This document shows positions 10,295 through 20,851 of a stretch of 64,000 nt of DNA, in pieces. Origin of the DNA: Histomonas meleagridis (Eukaryota; Parabasalia; Tritrichomonadida; Dientamoebidae); the NCBI GenBank assembly GCA_020186115.1, contig WSYJ01000157.1, positions 868,001 to 932,000 on the forward strand. Reading direction: 5' to 3'. Each line of letters starts with the position of its first letter. Position 1 is the first letter of the stretch. The notes beneath the pieces were generated by a model. The model was not told the DNA's origin, searched no databases, and worked only from the letters and a program-made list of their open reading frames with translations. A program made the translations under genes and the position numbers.

Positions 10295-11500
10295 ATGAAC
10301 AAAATGGAAATGATTAAATCAATCCAACAAATAATATCTAATTTAAATAAAGAAAATGTTTCTCAATCTGCACAATCAATTCTATTTATTTTTGATTATA
10401 AATAACCATTTTCATTTAATCAAGTTATTATTATTCAATTTAAATATTTCTTTCTTTTTGATCCAATGAAAGATTTTGATATTTATTTAAGTTTTCTAAA
10501 TGAAATTGAACTATTTGAAGAAACTAAACAAATTCAATCCAAAATATTTGATGTTTTTTCACATCAACTTTTATTTTCAAAATGTCAAGAAAATAATTAT
10601 CCACTTTCAAAGATGTTTGAACGAAACTTTCTTAAACCTAACGCATTAATATATAAAGTAAATCCATATTTTGTTCATTATATGAGTCAAGAAGAAATTA
10701 ACAAGCAAAAGAACAATTATTCATTAAAACAAATCATGGAAAATTATTCAGAATTATCAAAAAATAAATGGGAACTTCATAAGGAATTAATTACTGAAGG
10801 AATTAATCCAAACAAAATAGCGAAGATAATTCGAAAAGATGAAATAGAAAAACTTCAAGAAATATCATCAAAAGAAGGATTTGATTATAATCAAAGAATT
10901 CCAAAATCACTTTATGAACGAAATTCATTCATTAATCATAAGAAAGTTACATTAATTGATTATGCAGCATTCTTTGGATCAATTCAATGTTTTAAATAAT
11001 TACTTATGAATGGATCTGATCTCGAATGCACAGGTAAATATGCAGTTGCAGGTGGAAATCTTGAAATCATTCATTTATGTGAACAATATCATTCATCATT
11101 TGAAGGTTCATATGAAGTAGCGATTAAATTACATAAAAATGAGATTTTTGAATATATTTATGAAAATAACTTAGAAGAAAACAGCTGTAATATTAATTAT
11201 TTGGGATGTTTATGTGTTAAGAATATGAATTATGACATCTTTACATATTTACAAGGGAAAGGAATGAAAATTGATGAAAATATTATTAATGAAGCAGCAA
11301 GAAATGGTAATTTATATCTTGTTCAACATTTTCAGAAAGAAAATTCACTTCCATTCGATATTTTGGTATCATCAACAGAATCAGGGAACATTGAACTTGT
11401 GAAATATATTCTTGAACAAAAAGGAATTGATATCAATACTCAAAGGAACAAATCTTTCAATCATTTGATATTTCAACGTAATATTTGGAAATTATTTTAA
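10295..11500 (+). pseudogene. DUF3447/ankyrin gene interrupted by two in-frame stops
   Basis: From ATG 10295 a single frame runs to 11500 and aligns throughout with the unique domain of the intact homologue at 43875-45047. Shared blocks include NLN.EN, KWELHK...INPNKIAKIIR(K/N)DEIEKLQE, TLIDYAAFFGSI.CF, GKYAVAGGNLEIIHLCEQ and GNIELVKYI. TAA codons at 10403-10405 and 10997-10999 interrupt it without any frame change; at the second, the homologue reads CFRFLLLNG where this copy reads CFK-stop-LLMNG. The third stop (11498-11500) ends the unique part just before the array of ankyrin units. Function of the family is unknown; ankyrin repeats usually bind proteins. Probably a young pseudogene. Confidence 0.8.
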
Positions 11501-11509
11501 ACATATTAT

Positions 11510-12110
11510 ACAGCACTTATAATTGCATCTCAAGGAGGTCACTTAGGAATAGTTAAATTACTTCTTTCAAAAAATGGAATTGATATTAATCTTAAAGATT
11601 TTTATTTGTTGTTTTTAATAATTGTTTTAATATATTAGTATCTCAAAATAATATTTGGAACTTATATAAATTATTTCGAACAGCACTTATGGGCATCTAT
11701 CAAAGGTTGCAAAGAAATCGTTAAATTACTACTTGAACAAGAAGGGATTGAGATTAATGTTAAAGATGTTTATTTGTTTTATATTATTTTTACTTATATA
11801 ATTTTATATCTCAAAATAATATTTGGAAATTGTTCAAATGATTTTGGACTGCACTTATTTGGGCATCTTCACTTAACTATAAAGAAATAGTTAAATTCCT
11901 TCTTGATAAAAAAAGGAATTGATATCGATGTAAAAAGTATTTATTTTATTTATTTAATCTTTATAATAATAATTTAGTAATTCAAAGTAATATTTGGCGT
12001 TTATTTAAATTATTTGAAACAGCACTCTCAATTGCAACCAATAAGAAATATACTGACATAATTAATTTAATTACATTTACCTCCTTATTAAAAAAAAATG
12101 CTAAGCTATA
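11510..12110 (+). repeat. Ankyrin array, 83-bp spacers, decayed coding units
   Basis: Continuation of the gene above. Ankyrin segments lie at 11510-11596 (87 bp), 11680-11764 (85 bp), 11848-11935 (88 bp) and from 12019 on. The spacers 11597-11679, 11765-11847 and 11936-12018 are each exactly 83 bp. Two coding units have lost or gained bases and no longer read through, while the spacers keep their length. The spacers share a core containing AATAATATTTGG. Confidence 0.8.
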
Positions 12111-12895
12111 ATTTATCAAAATTTATATACTTTTTGCACTAAAAAATACATTTTTCAAAGTTGAATGTTTTTTTTAATTCCTTTAAGATTTAAATACAAA
12201 GAAACAAAGATAGATCGCAAAACAAGTATCCCAGGAGTACAATAGTACTTAAATTAATTCTTAAAATTTGATATTTAAAAATTTTCATAATAATCAATGA
12301 CAGAACATTTGATAACTTCTGAAAAAGGTCACAGTCATAGCTAAATTACTTTTTGCAGTAAAAATAATCAAAATCAATGCCAAATATATTATATCTTTTC
12401 CATTATATAAAGGACAATAAATAATTTCTATATGTACTTACACAGAAACTATTTTATTGATAATAATTATTAATCAGGTTAAATAAGTACATCATTGAGG
12501 TATCACGAAAATATTCATATCATTTATTTCCTCATTGAATTAATAAATAAATTAATTTCAAGAAAATCAAGATTTCATATAATTATTTGGAATAAATAAA
12601 AAACCACGTCTTTGTTAATAAATTCTACGATTTTATTTCTTAACAAATTAAGGATCATTCAATTTGTCTGCCATCATCATCACACAGATATTACAATCAA
12701 TAATTCATAACAAAAATTCTATTTTGAGATCAAACCGTCATATAATTATGAAAAATACTATATCGTTCACTGAAATTTTTTTGACAAAATTCCTTTACGC
12801 AAATCACATAAACAAAATATCTGGAATCAAATACAACAAGATATTATTTTCGAACAAAAGAAGAGATTCATGATATTTAATAATATTGTCATACA
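12111..12895. other. Intergenic with ankyrin relic and dispersed repeat
   Basis: About 12300-12395 (plus) carries a strongly decayed ankyrin segment. 12432-12672 is copy 1 of a dispersed repeat described separately. A short ORF at 12664-12873 has no supporting feature. Nothing else is seen. Confidence 0.5.
12432..12672. repeat. Dispersed repeat R1, copy 1
   Basis: Shares long blocks with 18838-19075, for example CAGAAACTATTTTATTGAT, TATTAATCAGGTTAAAT and AAGAAAATCAAGATTTCATA, in the same order and orientation. Both copies sit beside ankyrin arrays. Partial copies appear near 8933 and 9905. I see no terminal repeats or ORF, so it may be old flanking DNA duplicated together with ankyrin genes. 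Confidence 0.7.
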
Positions 12896-13237
12896 TTAAT
12901 TTGTAATATCCTTTGCAATCTGTTCAAGTGCCACACGTGCTTCTGGTATTGGATATACTGGATAAACATGATTTAGTCCATTTCCAGTGATTAACGTCGA
13001 GTCAACATTGCTTTTATTGAGTTTCTCATGAAACAATACACAATCAGGATATAACAAATCGCGTGTTCCTACATATTGTATAATGGGTGGTAAGCCATTT
13101 AAGTCACCATATATTGGACTTATCTTATAATTCTTAAGATTTTCTCCACCAGCCCACGCAGCACCCCATACTCTAGCAAGCTCTCGAGAATTACATGGGT
13201 CAACTCGTTCATATTTGGGAATATCTGGGTTTGTCAT
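12896..13237 (-). pseudogene. C-terminal fragment of an acetyl-esterase (alpha/beta hydrolase, HSL/GDXG family)
   Basis: 113 codons match the C-terminal half of HSL-type alpha/beta hydrolases such as bacterial Aes. YKISPIYGDLNGLPP precedes the strand carrying the catalytic Asp (Asp60 of the fragment, in GTRDLLYPD), and the catalytic His is His90 in GLNHVYPVYP. The nucleophile elbow and HGG motif are missing. Upstream, an ankyrin segment reads up to KLL and then joins the esterase directly at about 13238, so the fragment has been spliced into an ankyrin array by recombination. It is less AT-rich than the flanks, consistent with capture of a gene possibly of bacterial origin (inference). Presumably inactive. 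Confidence 0.8.
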
Positions 13238-14892
13238 AGTAATTTAACTATTTCCTTGTGACCATAATAAGATGCTAATATAAGTGCTGTCATAAAAAAT
13301 TGAAATAATTTCCGAATATTATTTTGAAATGTTTTAATCAGATTTTAAAACATAGAAACAAAAATTTTTTCCATTAATATCAATTTCTTCTTGTTTAAGA
13401 AGTAATTTAACTATTTCTATATAACCATTTTTAGATGCCAAAATTAATGCTGTTTGAAATAATTTAAATAATTTCCATATACTTATTTGAAATATAAAAT
13501 TATTTATATAAATTTTATATGCAATATACAAAAATCTTTAGTATTAATATCAATACCTTTTTGTTCAAGAAATAATTGTATTACTTGTGCATGACCATTT
13601 AAAGATGCGTGAATAAGTGCTGTTCTAAATTTTTTTTAGAATTCCAAATATTATGTTAAAGTTTCATATTGTTAAAAATTATTCTAATTAAGTCAAATAA
13701 ATATCTTTAAAATTTATATCAATTTTTTCATTGTTAAGTAATAATTTAATGATTTCAACATAACCATGGCCAGACGCTTTTATTAGTGCAGTTTCAAATA
13801 ATTTATATAATTACCAAATACTATTTTGAAATATTTAATTTAATTAAATTATATACTTTAATTAAAACTAATATATATCAATAACATTTGTTTCAATTTA
13901 TTCTTTTTCTAGAAGTAATTTTACTTTTTCTGTGTAACCTTTATCAGATGCAATTATAAGTGCTGATTTAAATAATATAAATATTTCCCAAATAATATTT
14001 TGTATTTTCAAATTTTTAAAATAAATACAATTTTTAGTATTAACACCGATAACTTCTTGTTCTAGAAGTAATTTAATTATTTCTGCTTTTCCAAATTGAG
14101 ATGCTAACATAAGTGCTGTTTTAAATATTTGAAATAATTTCCAAATATTATTTTGAAATCCAAAATTATTAAAATAAATATTAAATCAAACAAATAAATA
14201 TCTTTAGCATTAATATCAATTCCTTTTTGTTCAAGAAGTAATTTTACAATTTCTGTTTTGTCATATTCAGATGCTAAAATAAGTGCTGTATCAAATACTT
14301 TAAATGATTTCCAAATCTTATTTTGAAACATAAAATTATTAAAATAAATTTTAAATAAAATAAATAAATGCTTTTTACATTAATATCAATTTCATCATGT
14401 TCAAGAAGTAATTTAAGGATTTCTGTGTTATCACTTCTAGATGCATACATGAGTGCTGTATAAAATTAATTAATCAATTTCCAAACGCAATTATTGAACT
14501 TCAAATGATTAAAACGAAGCATAAAATATAAAAAACAAATATCTTTTTTATTAATATCAATGCATTTTTGCTTAATAAGCAATTTAACGATTTCTGTATG
14601 GCTATAAAGAGTTGCAATTAGAAGTGCTGTATTAAAAAATTTAGATAATTTTCAAATAAGATTTTTAAACTTCAAATGATCAAAATAAAGAATCAAAACA
14701 AACAAACAAATGTCTTTAATATTGATATCAACTTTTTCGTGTTCAAGAATATATTGAACAAGTTCAAAATTTCCTGATTCGGATGAATGAATTAAAATGT
14801 ATTTTGGAATTTGATTGTCTAGGAGAAAATGTCGAATAAGATATAAATTACCATTTCGTGCTGATTCATTTATAATAGCTTCATTAATATCG
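13238..14892 (-). pseudogene. Headless ankyrin gene array (minus strand)
   Basis: The 5' end (14892 downward) encodes INESARNGNLYLIRHFL and SSESGNFELVQYILEHEK, which match the end of the unique domain of the intact gene, so the first ~300 codons are missing. Nine or ten ankyrin units follow, ending at the esterase junction. Spacers measured from the T-A-L codons to the preceding K codon are 84 bp in the first two units (after 14632 and 14460), 83 bp near 14290, 14118 and 13449, 82 bp near 13620, and shorter near 13967 (66) and 13288 (77). The mixed lengths and the missing start mark this as a decaying copy. Confidence 0.75.
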
Positions 14893-15720
14893 TTAATTTT
14901 TATAATTATAATTATATTTGTTTTTATAATTTTTTATTTCAAAATAATATTTGGAAATAATTTAAATTATTTAATACAGCACTTATGTATGCAACTGAAA
15001 ATGGTCATAAAAAAATAGTTAAATTACTTCTTGAACAAGAAGGAATTGATATTAATGCTAAAAATATTTATTTGTTTGATTTAATATTTGTTTTAATAAT
15101 TTAATTTTTCAAAATAATATTTGGAAATTATTTAAATTATTTAGGACAGCACTTATGAATGCATCTTCAGAAGGTCATACAGAAATAGTCAAAATACTTC
15201 TCGAACATGAAGGAATTGATATTAATGCTAAAAATATTTATTTGTTTGATTTAATATTTGTTTTTATAATTTTATATTTCAAAACAATATTTGGAAATTA
15301 TTTACATTATGCGAAACAGCACTTATCTATGCATCAACGCAAAATACTTATATCGCTAATTTACTTCTTGAACATAAAGGAATTGATATTAATGTTAAAA
15401 ATTCTCAATTGCTTTATTTGATGTTTATTTTAATAATTTATAAATTCAAAATAATATTTGGCATTTATATATACAATTTCAAACAGCTCTTATGCTTTCA
15501 GCTTCATATAACGAGGACAAAATAGTAAAATTACTTCTTGAACATGAAATAATTAATATCAATGCTAAAGATGTCCATCGTTTTTATTTAATATTTATTT
15601 TAATAATTTTTTATTTTGAAATTCTATTTAAAAATCATTTAAATAATTTCAAACAGTTTTTACATATGCTTCAAGAAACAAAAAAATATTAGAGTTAATT
15701 CTTAAACATTATATAAAAAA
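14893..15720 (+). pseudogene. Headless ankyrin array (plus strand) head-to-head with the previous one
   Basis: Ankyrin segments lie at 14976-15062, 15146-15232, 15316-15399, 15483-15569 and a decayed one from 15653. They are separated by spacers 15063-15145, 15233-15315, 15400-15482 and 15570-15652, all exactly 83 bp. The array has no unique N-terminal domain: at 14892/14893 it abuts the oppositely oriented gene in the middle of a spacer. Coding units are 87, 87, 84 and 87 bp, all multiples of three. Confidence 0.75.
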
Positions 15721-15929
15721 TATTTTGAACTTCATCCAAAAGGTTAAAATATATATTCTTCAACTATAAATAAAATAATTTGTAATAGAAAATATATCAT
15801 ATGTAATATAAACATCTTTATTAGAAATTTTAAATCTATACTTTAGAAGATTTACTTGTTTCTGTTTATGTGCTTGCTTAGAATAAATTCATATCTAAGA
15901 AATCTTAACAATAATTTTTTATCGATAAT

Positions 15930-15969
<40 letters not shown>

Positions 15970-16208
15970 TGATTAAGTTTCACAATAGTTCGTATTAACA
16001 TTCATTTTTCAATTCGATAGTTTCGTCGTGATCTTTTTTTGCAACGTTGCGAAACCCCACAATCCTGTCAATTTTACACAATTTTTGAGTGGAATAAACC
16101 CGTTTATATGAGTCCATTGTTTTTTGCAGTTTTCAATATATTAAAGTCTTTCAATTTTCAATGCGTATTAAATTTTCAATCAAAATTCATCGTTCTTGTA
16201 AAATTCAT
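15721..16208. other. Intergenic with a 37-base poly-T run
   Basis: Positions 15932-15968 are 37 consecutive T. It could be a retroposition tail on the minus strand, a slippage tract or a nucleosome-excluding element; no gene lies immediately beside it. The remaining DNA up to the Ras-like start holds the promoter of that gene, with TTCATATGG overlapping the ATG. Confidence 0.5.
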
Positions 16209-16814
16209 ATGGAAGTTTCCATTTTTGAGTTCAGCCTTGGGGCAGTTGGGAAAACTGCACTGGTAAAACAATACGTAGAAGGTTACTTTATTACTGACTA
16301 TGACCCAACAATTCAAAAAACTTGTTATCAAAAGGAGATCAATGTTGGAAATCAAACAATTAAAGTAAAACTTTTCGACATTCCTGGCCAAGAAGACTTT
16401 AAGCCACTGTGGACCTCGTTTGCAAGGGAAGGCGATGGATTTTTACTTTTATATGCTATTGATGATCAATATTCTTTTCAAAGTGTTCAAGATTTTTACA
16501 GTTTAATAATGAGTGCAAAAGGTGATTTCAGTGTGCCTTTTGTTGTGTGTGGTACTAAATGTGATTTTGGAGAAGAGAGACGTGCAGTCAGCCAATCAGA
16601 AGGTGAAGCTATTGCACAAAAACTTGGAGCATCATTTCATGAAGTTTCTTCCTTGACGTGTTTCGATGTTAGGGAAACTTTTGAAGATATCATACAAAAA
16701 ACTATTCATGCCAAATATCCAAATAAAGAAACAAAAGGTGGGAATGGAAACAAAAAAGGAAAGAAAAATAAATCGAAATCGAAACAACAAAAAGAAGCCT
16801 GTAACATTGAGTAA
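16209..16814 (+). CDS. Ras-like small GTPase with altered P-loop and polybasic tail
   Basis: From ATG 16209 the protein has about 201 residues. Ras landmarks are all placed: P-loop S-LGAV-GKT (the first Gly of GxxxxGKT is Ser), effector region YDPTIQ, switch II DIPGQED with the catalytic Gln present, GTKCDF as the NKxD motif (Asn to Thr) and EVSS. An upstream in-frame ATG at 16161 would add 16 residues with no homology, so 16209 is preferred. The tail is rich in Lys and Ser and ends in CNIE. A Cys at the CAAX position is present, but Glu as the last residue is unusual, so prenylation is uncertain. Likely a membrane-proximal signalling GTPase. Confidence 0.8.
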   Translation: MEVSIFEFSLGAVGKTALVKQYVEGYFITDYDPTIQKTCYQKEINVGNQTIKVKLFDIPGQEDFKPLWTSFAREGDGFLLLYAIDDQYSFQSVQDFYSLIMSAKGDFSVPFVVCGTKCDFGEERRAVSQSEGEAIAQKLGASFHEVSSLTCFDVRETFEDIIQKTIHAKYPNKETKGGNGNKKGKKNKSKSKQQKEACNIE

Positions 16815-17580
16815 AATCATCGATTCTAATTCCGTTCGTGTCATGAATTTTTTAATACATTTCGTATTCCCGATTAAAATTGATAATTTCTTTTTGTTTC
16901 ATTAATTATTTACAAGATGATTTTTTGAATTGATTTTTTTCATTCAATTTTGATCAATGCGAAACGACAATTATCACATTCAATTTTTCTAATTCCATTT
17001 CACTTGGCGTAAAGTGTCACTTATCGAGAAAAAATTTGAAAGCATAAACTATACAATATCGTTACTATCGTTATGTAAAATTTACAAAAAGTCGAGTGAA
17101 AAAAATGGATGATCAATGATCATAAGCACGTAAAAAATGCCACTTTTAGGTAGTTTTCGATAAAATTTTACTCAAAATCTCTGATCGGAAAGAAAAAAAA
17201 GTGATCAATGATCAAAAGGGTAGCTGGTACGATTCCATACAAATATTTTGTATTATGGGACTAAAAATAATAAGGTGTACTCAATAGATTTCCATTAAAT
17301 ATTAAGAGTAAATAATACTATGAATACTATTTAATTTTTTGTTGTTATGAATTTTTCATCATTTTTTTCACAAAAATTATCATCAAATTATATGAAAATC
17401 ATACAATGAAATATGATATAAAATATTATATTTATCAAATTTTGATTCATATAATAATAATATTAATCAGATGAAATGCGTTAATAATAATATATGAAAA
17501 CAAACTGAATTTAGGAAATGTTTATTTCAATATTTAAATATTAACTCTTTTATTTTTGAGAATCTTTTAATTTTATTATG
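16815..17580. other. Intergenic with palindromic TGATCA motifs
   Basis: No ORF is supported. GATGATCAATGATCAT (about 17107-17122) and GTGATCAATGATCAA (about 17201-17215) are near-palindromic copies; a related ATCATCAATGATCAT lies at about 45306-45320 before an ankyrin gene. ATCGTT repeats at 17060-17075 resemble Myb-type elements. This could be a promoter left without its gene. Confidence 0.4.
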
Positions 17581-18078
17581 TCGTCACATTTATGATGTTG
17601 AATTTTGTCTGCAAATAATCGAATAATTTCTGCATTTTTCTTTTCTGATGCTATCATAAGCGCTGTTTTATATGTTTATAAGTAATTCCGAATGTTTATA
17701 TGAAATTTCATATTATTTCAAAATATTTTAAATAAAACAATAAAATATCTTTAGCATTGATATCAATATTCTCTTGTTCAAGAAGTAATTTAACTATTTC
17801 TGTATAACCTTCATCAGATGCTAAAATAAGTGCTGTCCTAAATAATTTAAATAATTTCCGAATATTATTTTGAAAAATAAAATTATCAAAATAAATTTCA
17901 AATATAACAAATAAATATTTTTAGCATTAATATCAATTTTTTCTTGTTCAAGAAGTAATTTAACTATTTTAGTATAACCATTCCAAGATGCCCAAATAAG
18001 TGCTGTTCTAAATAATTTGAATAATTTCCAAATATTATTTTGAAATATAAAATTATTAAAATAAATTTCAAATAAGAC
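17581..18078 (-). pseudogene. Ankyrin array remnant
   Basis: Three ankyrin units on the minus strand plus a terminal piece, with no start codon or unique domain. Spacers just below the K codons near 17754 and 17918 are 83 bp each. The array breaks off at about 18078 in mid-spacer. Confidence 0.7.
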
Positions 18079-18837
18079 ACATTCACACATATCAAAAATA
18101 ACTTATATACGACAATTACATTAATATGCCATCAATACATTTGAAATTTTTTGAGCTTATTAATATTTTCGATAGATCTGAAAAGAATTTAATATCAAGA
18201 TTATATATAATCAAATAAAATAAGTAATATTTCATCATTACCCAAATAATTTCTGAGTTTTTAATTACTTAATAGATCAAGATATTATTCTTAGTTTTTT
18301 ATTAATCATAAATGCACCATGTATTTATAAATACATCAAGATCGTAGGATGATCGCTATATACGATTATAATCCGATTATAGATCATTAATATCATTTTA
18401 CATGTTCAAGCGGTTCGAAGTCAAATTTGAATTAGTGAACGAATAAAAATCACTCAATCAGCTCGTATCGTGCTCAAAGACAATTTTAGAATAAAGCTTG
18501 CTCAAGAAACCGTGGTATTGAATCATATTCGGAAAAATAGAGAAATCAACATCATTACATAAAATGTACAATAAATTGAAAAATGTAATATATTTGAAAT
18601 TTGAAAGCACACGAGTAATATGAGATAAAAGGAATCGATAAATGTATCTCAATTCAGTTTTTTTTAAGATAATTTGCAAATTGCATTTGTATAGATATTT
18701 ATTCAATAAAATTGAACATTTTGCTAAAATACAAAAATAAAAATAAATAAAAAAAAATCATCAAAGAAATTCAATGATCAAGAATCGTTTTGTTCAGAAA
18801 AAAATATTTAGTTTGTACCAAGATATCTCAAGAATGG
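18079..18837. other. Intergenic with dispersed repeat R2
   Basis: About 18275-18372 matches 20968-21077 (blocks ATTAATCATA.ATG, ATCAAGATC.TAGGATGAT and GCTATATACGAT in order). A minus-strand ORF at 18458-18706 shows no domain and is probably chance. Nothing else is recognised. Confidence 0.45.
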
Positions 18838-19075
18838 ACTCATACAGAAACTATTTTATTGATTATAAACTATTAATCAGGTTAAATTCGTACTTCATTA
18901 AGGTATTACGAAAATTATCACATCATTCATTTTTTTCAATAAATTCATAAATTCAAGAAAATCAAGATTTCATATAATTATTCGGAATGAATAACAAATC
19001 ACGATTCTATGAAATAAATATAAAATTTTTGTTTCTTAACAACCCGAGAATCATTTAATTTGGCTGTTGACATAT
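18838..19075. repeat. Dispersed repeat R1, copy 2
   Basis: Collinear with 12432-12672, with scattered substitutions and small indels. It ends about 60 bp before the pogo-like transposon, whose insertion separates it from R2 on the right. Confidence 0.7.
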
Positions 19076-19133
19076 TACAATGATGTAAATAAATAACGTA
19101 TCTTTTCGAGGAAATAGTAAAATTTTGATAATA

Positions 19134-19182
19134 CAGTTAGGGATTTAAACGTGTCCCATGAATTAAAGTCGTCCCATACGTT
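19134..19182 (+). repeat. Left terminal inverted repeat of the pogo-like element
   Basis: 49 bp beginning CAGTTAGGGATTTAAACGTG and ending CCCATACGTT; 45 of 49 bases match the complement of 20801-20849. Confidence 0.9.
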
Positions 19183-19509
19183 TTCACTTAGATCCAGAAA
19201 TTCCTGACAAAAATTTGAAACAAACATAAATATCTCATTTATTTATTGGTTTTAATAATTAATATTTATACAAATGATTTAAATTATTCTTTTAAGTATA
19301 AATATATATTTAAACTATAATATCTCATATAAATGAGTAAAAATATGCAATTTAATTTTTGTTGCAAAAGTTTATTTATTCCATCTTCATCTCCATATTT
19401 TGGAGTTTCGTTGCTAATTAAAGTACAACCAGGTAAATTGTATTTAGAATTCACGATGCCGAATTTGTGTTGCCTTTTTTTTGACTTCATCGATTTTTAT
19501 ATTAAAATT

Positions 19510-20696
19510 TCAAAGTCCATGAAATCCCGGATTCGAAACCAGCTCTTGGGCAACAAATTCAACAACTCTCTCACCAGCAACAGTTTTAGTACTTATTCCT
19601 GCCCTTCTGAAAACCCCACGAATGTTAGATGGTGTTGTGTTCTGCTCGTATGCCTTTAATATGACAATAATTGCATTTTCTACCATTTTTTGGCTTTCTT
19701 CATCTTCAACAATATTTTTGATCTTTTTAAAAACGCCAAATAATGACAAATCAAGGGCTTGAAAAATGTTTGTGGTATGAAAATGAAAACATATAACAAT
19801 TACTTCATTTTCTCCTAGAACTTTCTAAACATCAACGTTACAATGCGCACCAAATGAATCCATTAATAAAATTGCTTCATACTTATCAACTTCATATTTT
19901 TCTCTTACACATTTGACATATGGAATCAATACATCGTTAATATATTCATTAAATAACTCAGAATCAACGTAAGGTGGATTTCGAATACGAATCATTACAT
20001 TTTCATTTTGTCGTAAACCGTTTATTCATAAATCATCACTATATAAGTGTTTGGTTATTAACATGGAAGTAAGAGCATCACCTGCTGCTGAAACACATGT
20101 AAGGAGTGTCATATGAGTTACTTTTCTTGTTGAAGATTGATGAACATTGTTTGAGTTAATTTTAGCATCAACGAAAACTTTTGTCGATTTTCGATCTTCC
20201 CAAGATGAAGTTCCTACTTCATCTGAAATAAAAACTAATTCTGTTAACCTTCCATCCACATGTTTATGCATGTTTTGGAAGTGTTCTCTTAAATGCTCTC
20301 TAGGAACTGTCATTCTTGTGTCTTCTTGAGGAAGTGATTTACATTTTTTAATTTTATCTATATTTCTAAGATAAAATTGATTTATCCATCCCTATGTTAA
20401 AGATTAATCATATTTTTTTTGATAATAGATAATAACTGCCTTTGGGTCATTGCATGAGTTTTATTAGATGAATTAATAATTGCTTGAACAATTATTTCTT
20501 CTTTATCTTCATCTAATGCTCTATGTCGACCTAAAGATTTCGGATCTTGTGGGCCGTTTGAAATACTTCTAGATACCGTTTTACGGCACATATTAAAGAC
20601 GAATGCTAGTTGATTAATAGTGAAAGTAACATCATCGAATTCAGATGCATATTTGTAGAGAATACAAAGCTGATGATTTTTATATTCTAAGTTCAT
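19510..20696 (-). pseudogene. Broken DDE transposase of the pogo-like element
   Basis: Reading 3' to 5' on the plus strand: 20696-20397 encodes an N-terminal HTH (FTINQLAFVFNMCRKTVSRS). A frameshift near 20400 moves to the frame with WINQFYLRN. The first catalytic Asp is in FISDEVGTSSW, the second in LLMDSFGAH and the third in FQALDLSLFG, about 36 residues apart. In-frame stops occur at 20026-20028 and 19825-19827. So one frameshift and two nonsense codons separate it from a working gene. No intact start-to-stop product is possible. Confidence 0.85.
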
Positions 20697-20800
20697 AAAG
20701 TCTGGATTCCTTAATAATGATCGAGTAAATCTTTGAGAAATACCAATGTTGACATTGAGAAAAATGAGGTTTTATTAAAGATTATTTATTAACGTATTTT

Positions 20801-20849
20801 AACGTATGGGACCACTTTGATTCCTGGGACACGTTTAAATTCCTAACTG
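20801..20849 (-). repeat. Right terminal inverted repeat of the pogo-like element
   Basis: Complement of the left repeat with four mismatches; followed by the TA duplication at 20850-20851. Confidence 0.9.
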
Positions 20850-20851
20850 TA

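Larger units (their letters stand above)
19134..20849 (-). mobile_element. pogo/Tc1-mariner-type DNA transposon, inactive
   Basis: A 1716-bp element starts with CAGTTAGG and ends with CCTAACTG, flanked on both sides by TA (19132-19133 and 20850-20851), the standard Tc1/mariner target duplication. The terminal inverted repeats are 49 bp and match at 45 positions. Inside, on the minus strand, is a broken transposase with HTH and DDxD motifs. TIR, TA duplication and transposase motifs agree, so the assignment is firm; pogo rather than Tc1 rests on QALDLSLFG and NIRGVF motifs. Confidence 0.9.

Noticed and set aside
12664-12873. Small ORF of 69 codons
   Set aside because: Starts inside the dispersed repeat, has no recognisable features and AT-rich random composition.
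18458-18706. Minus-strand ORF of 82 codons
   Set aside because: No conserved motif, low-complexity composition and no promoter-like motif.
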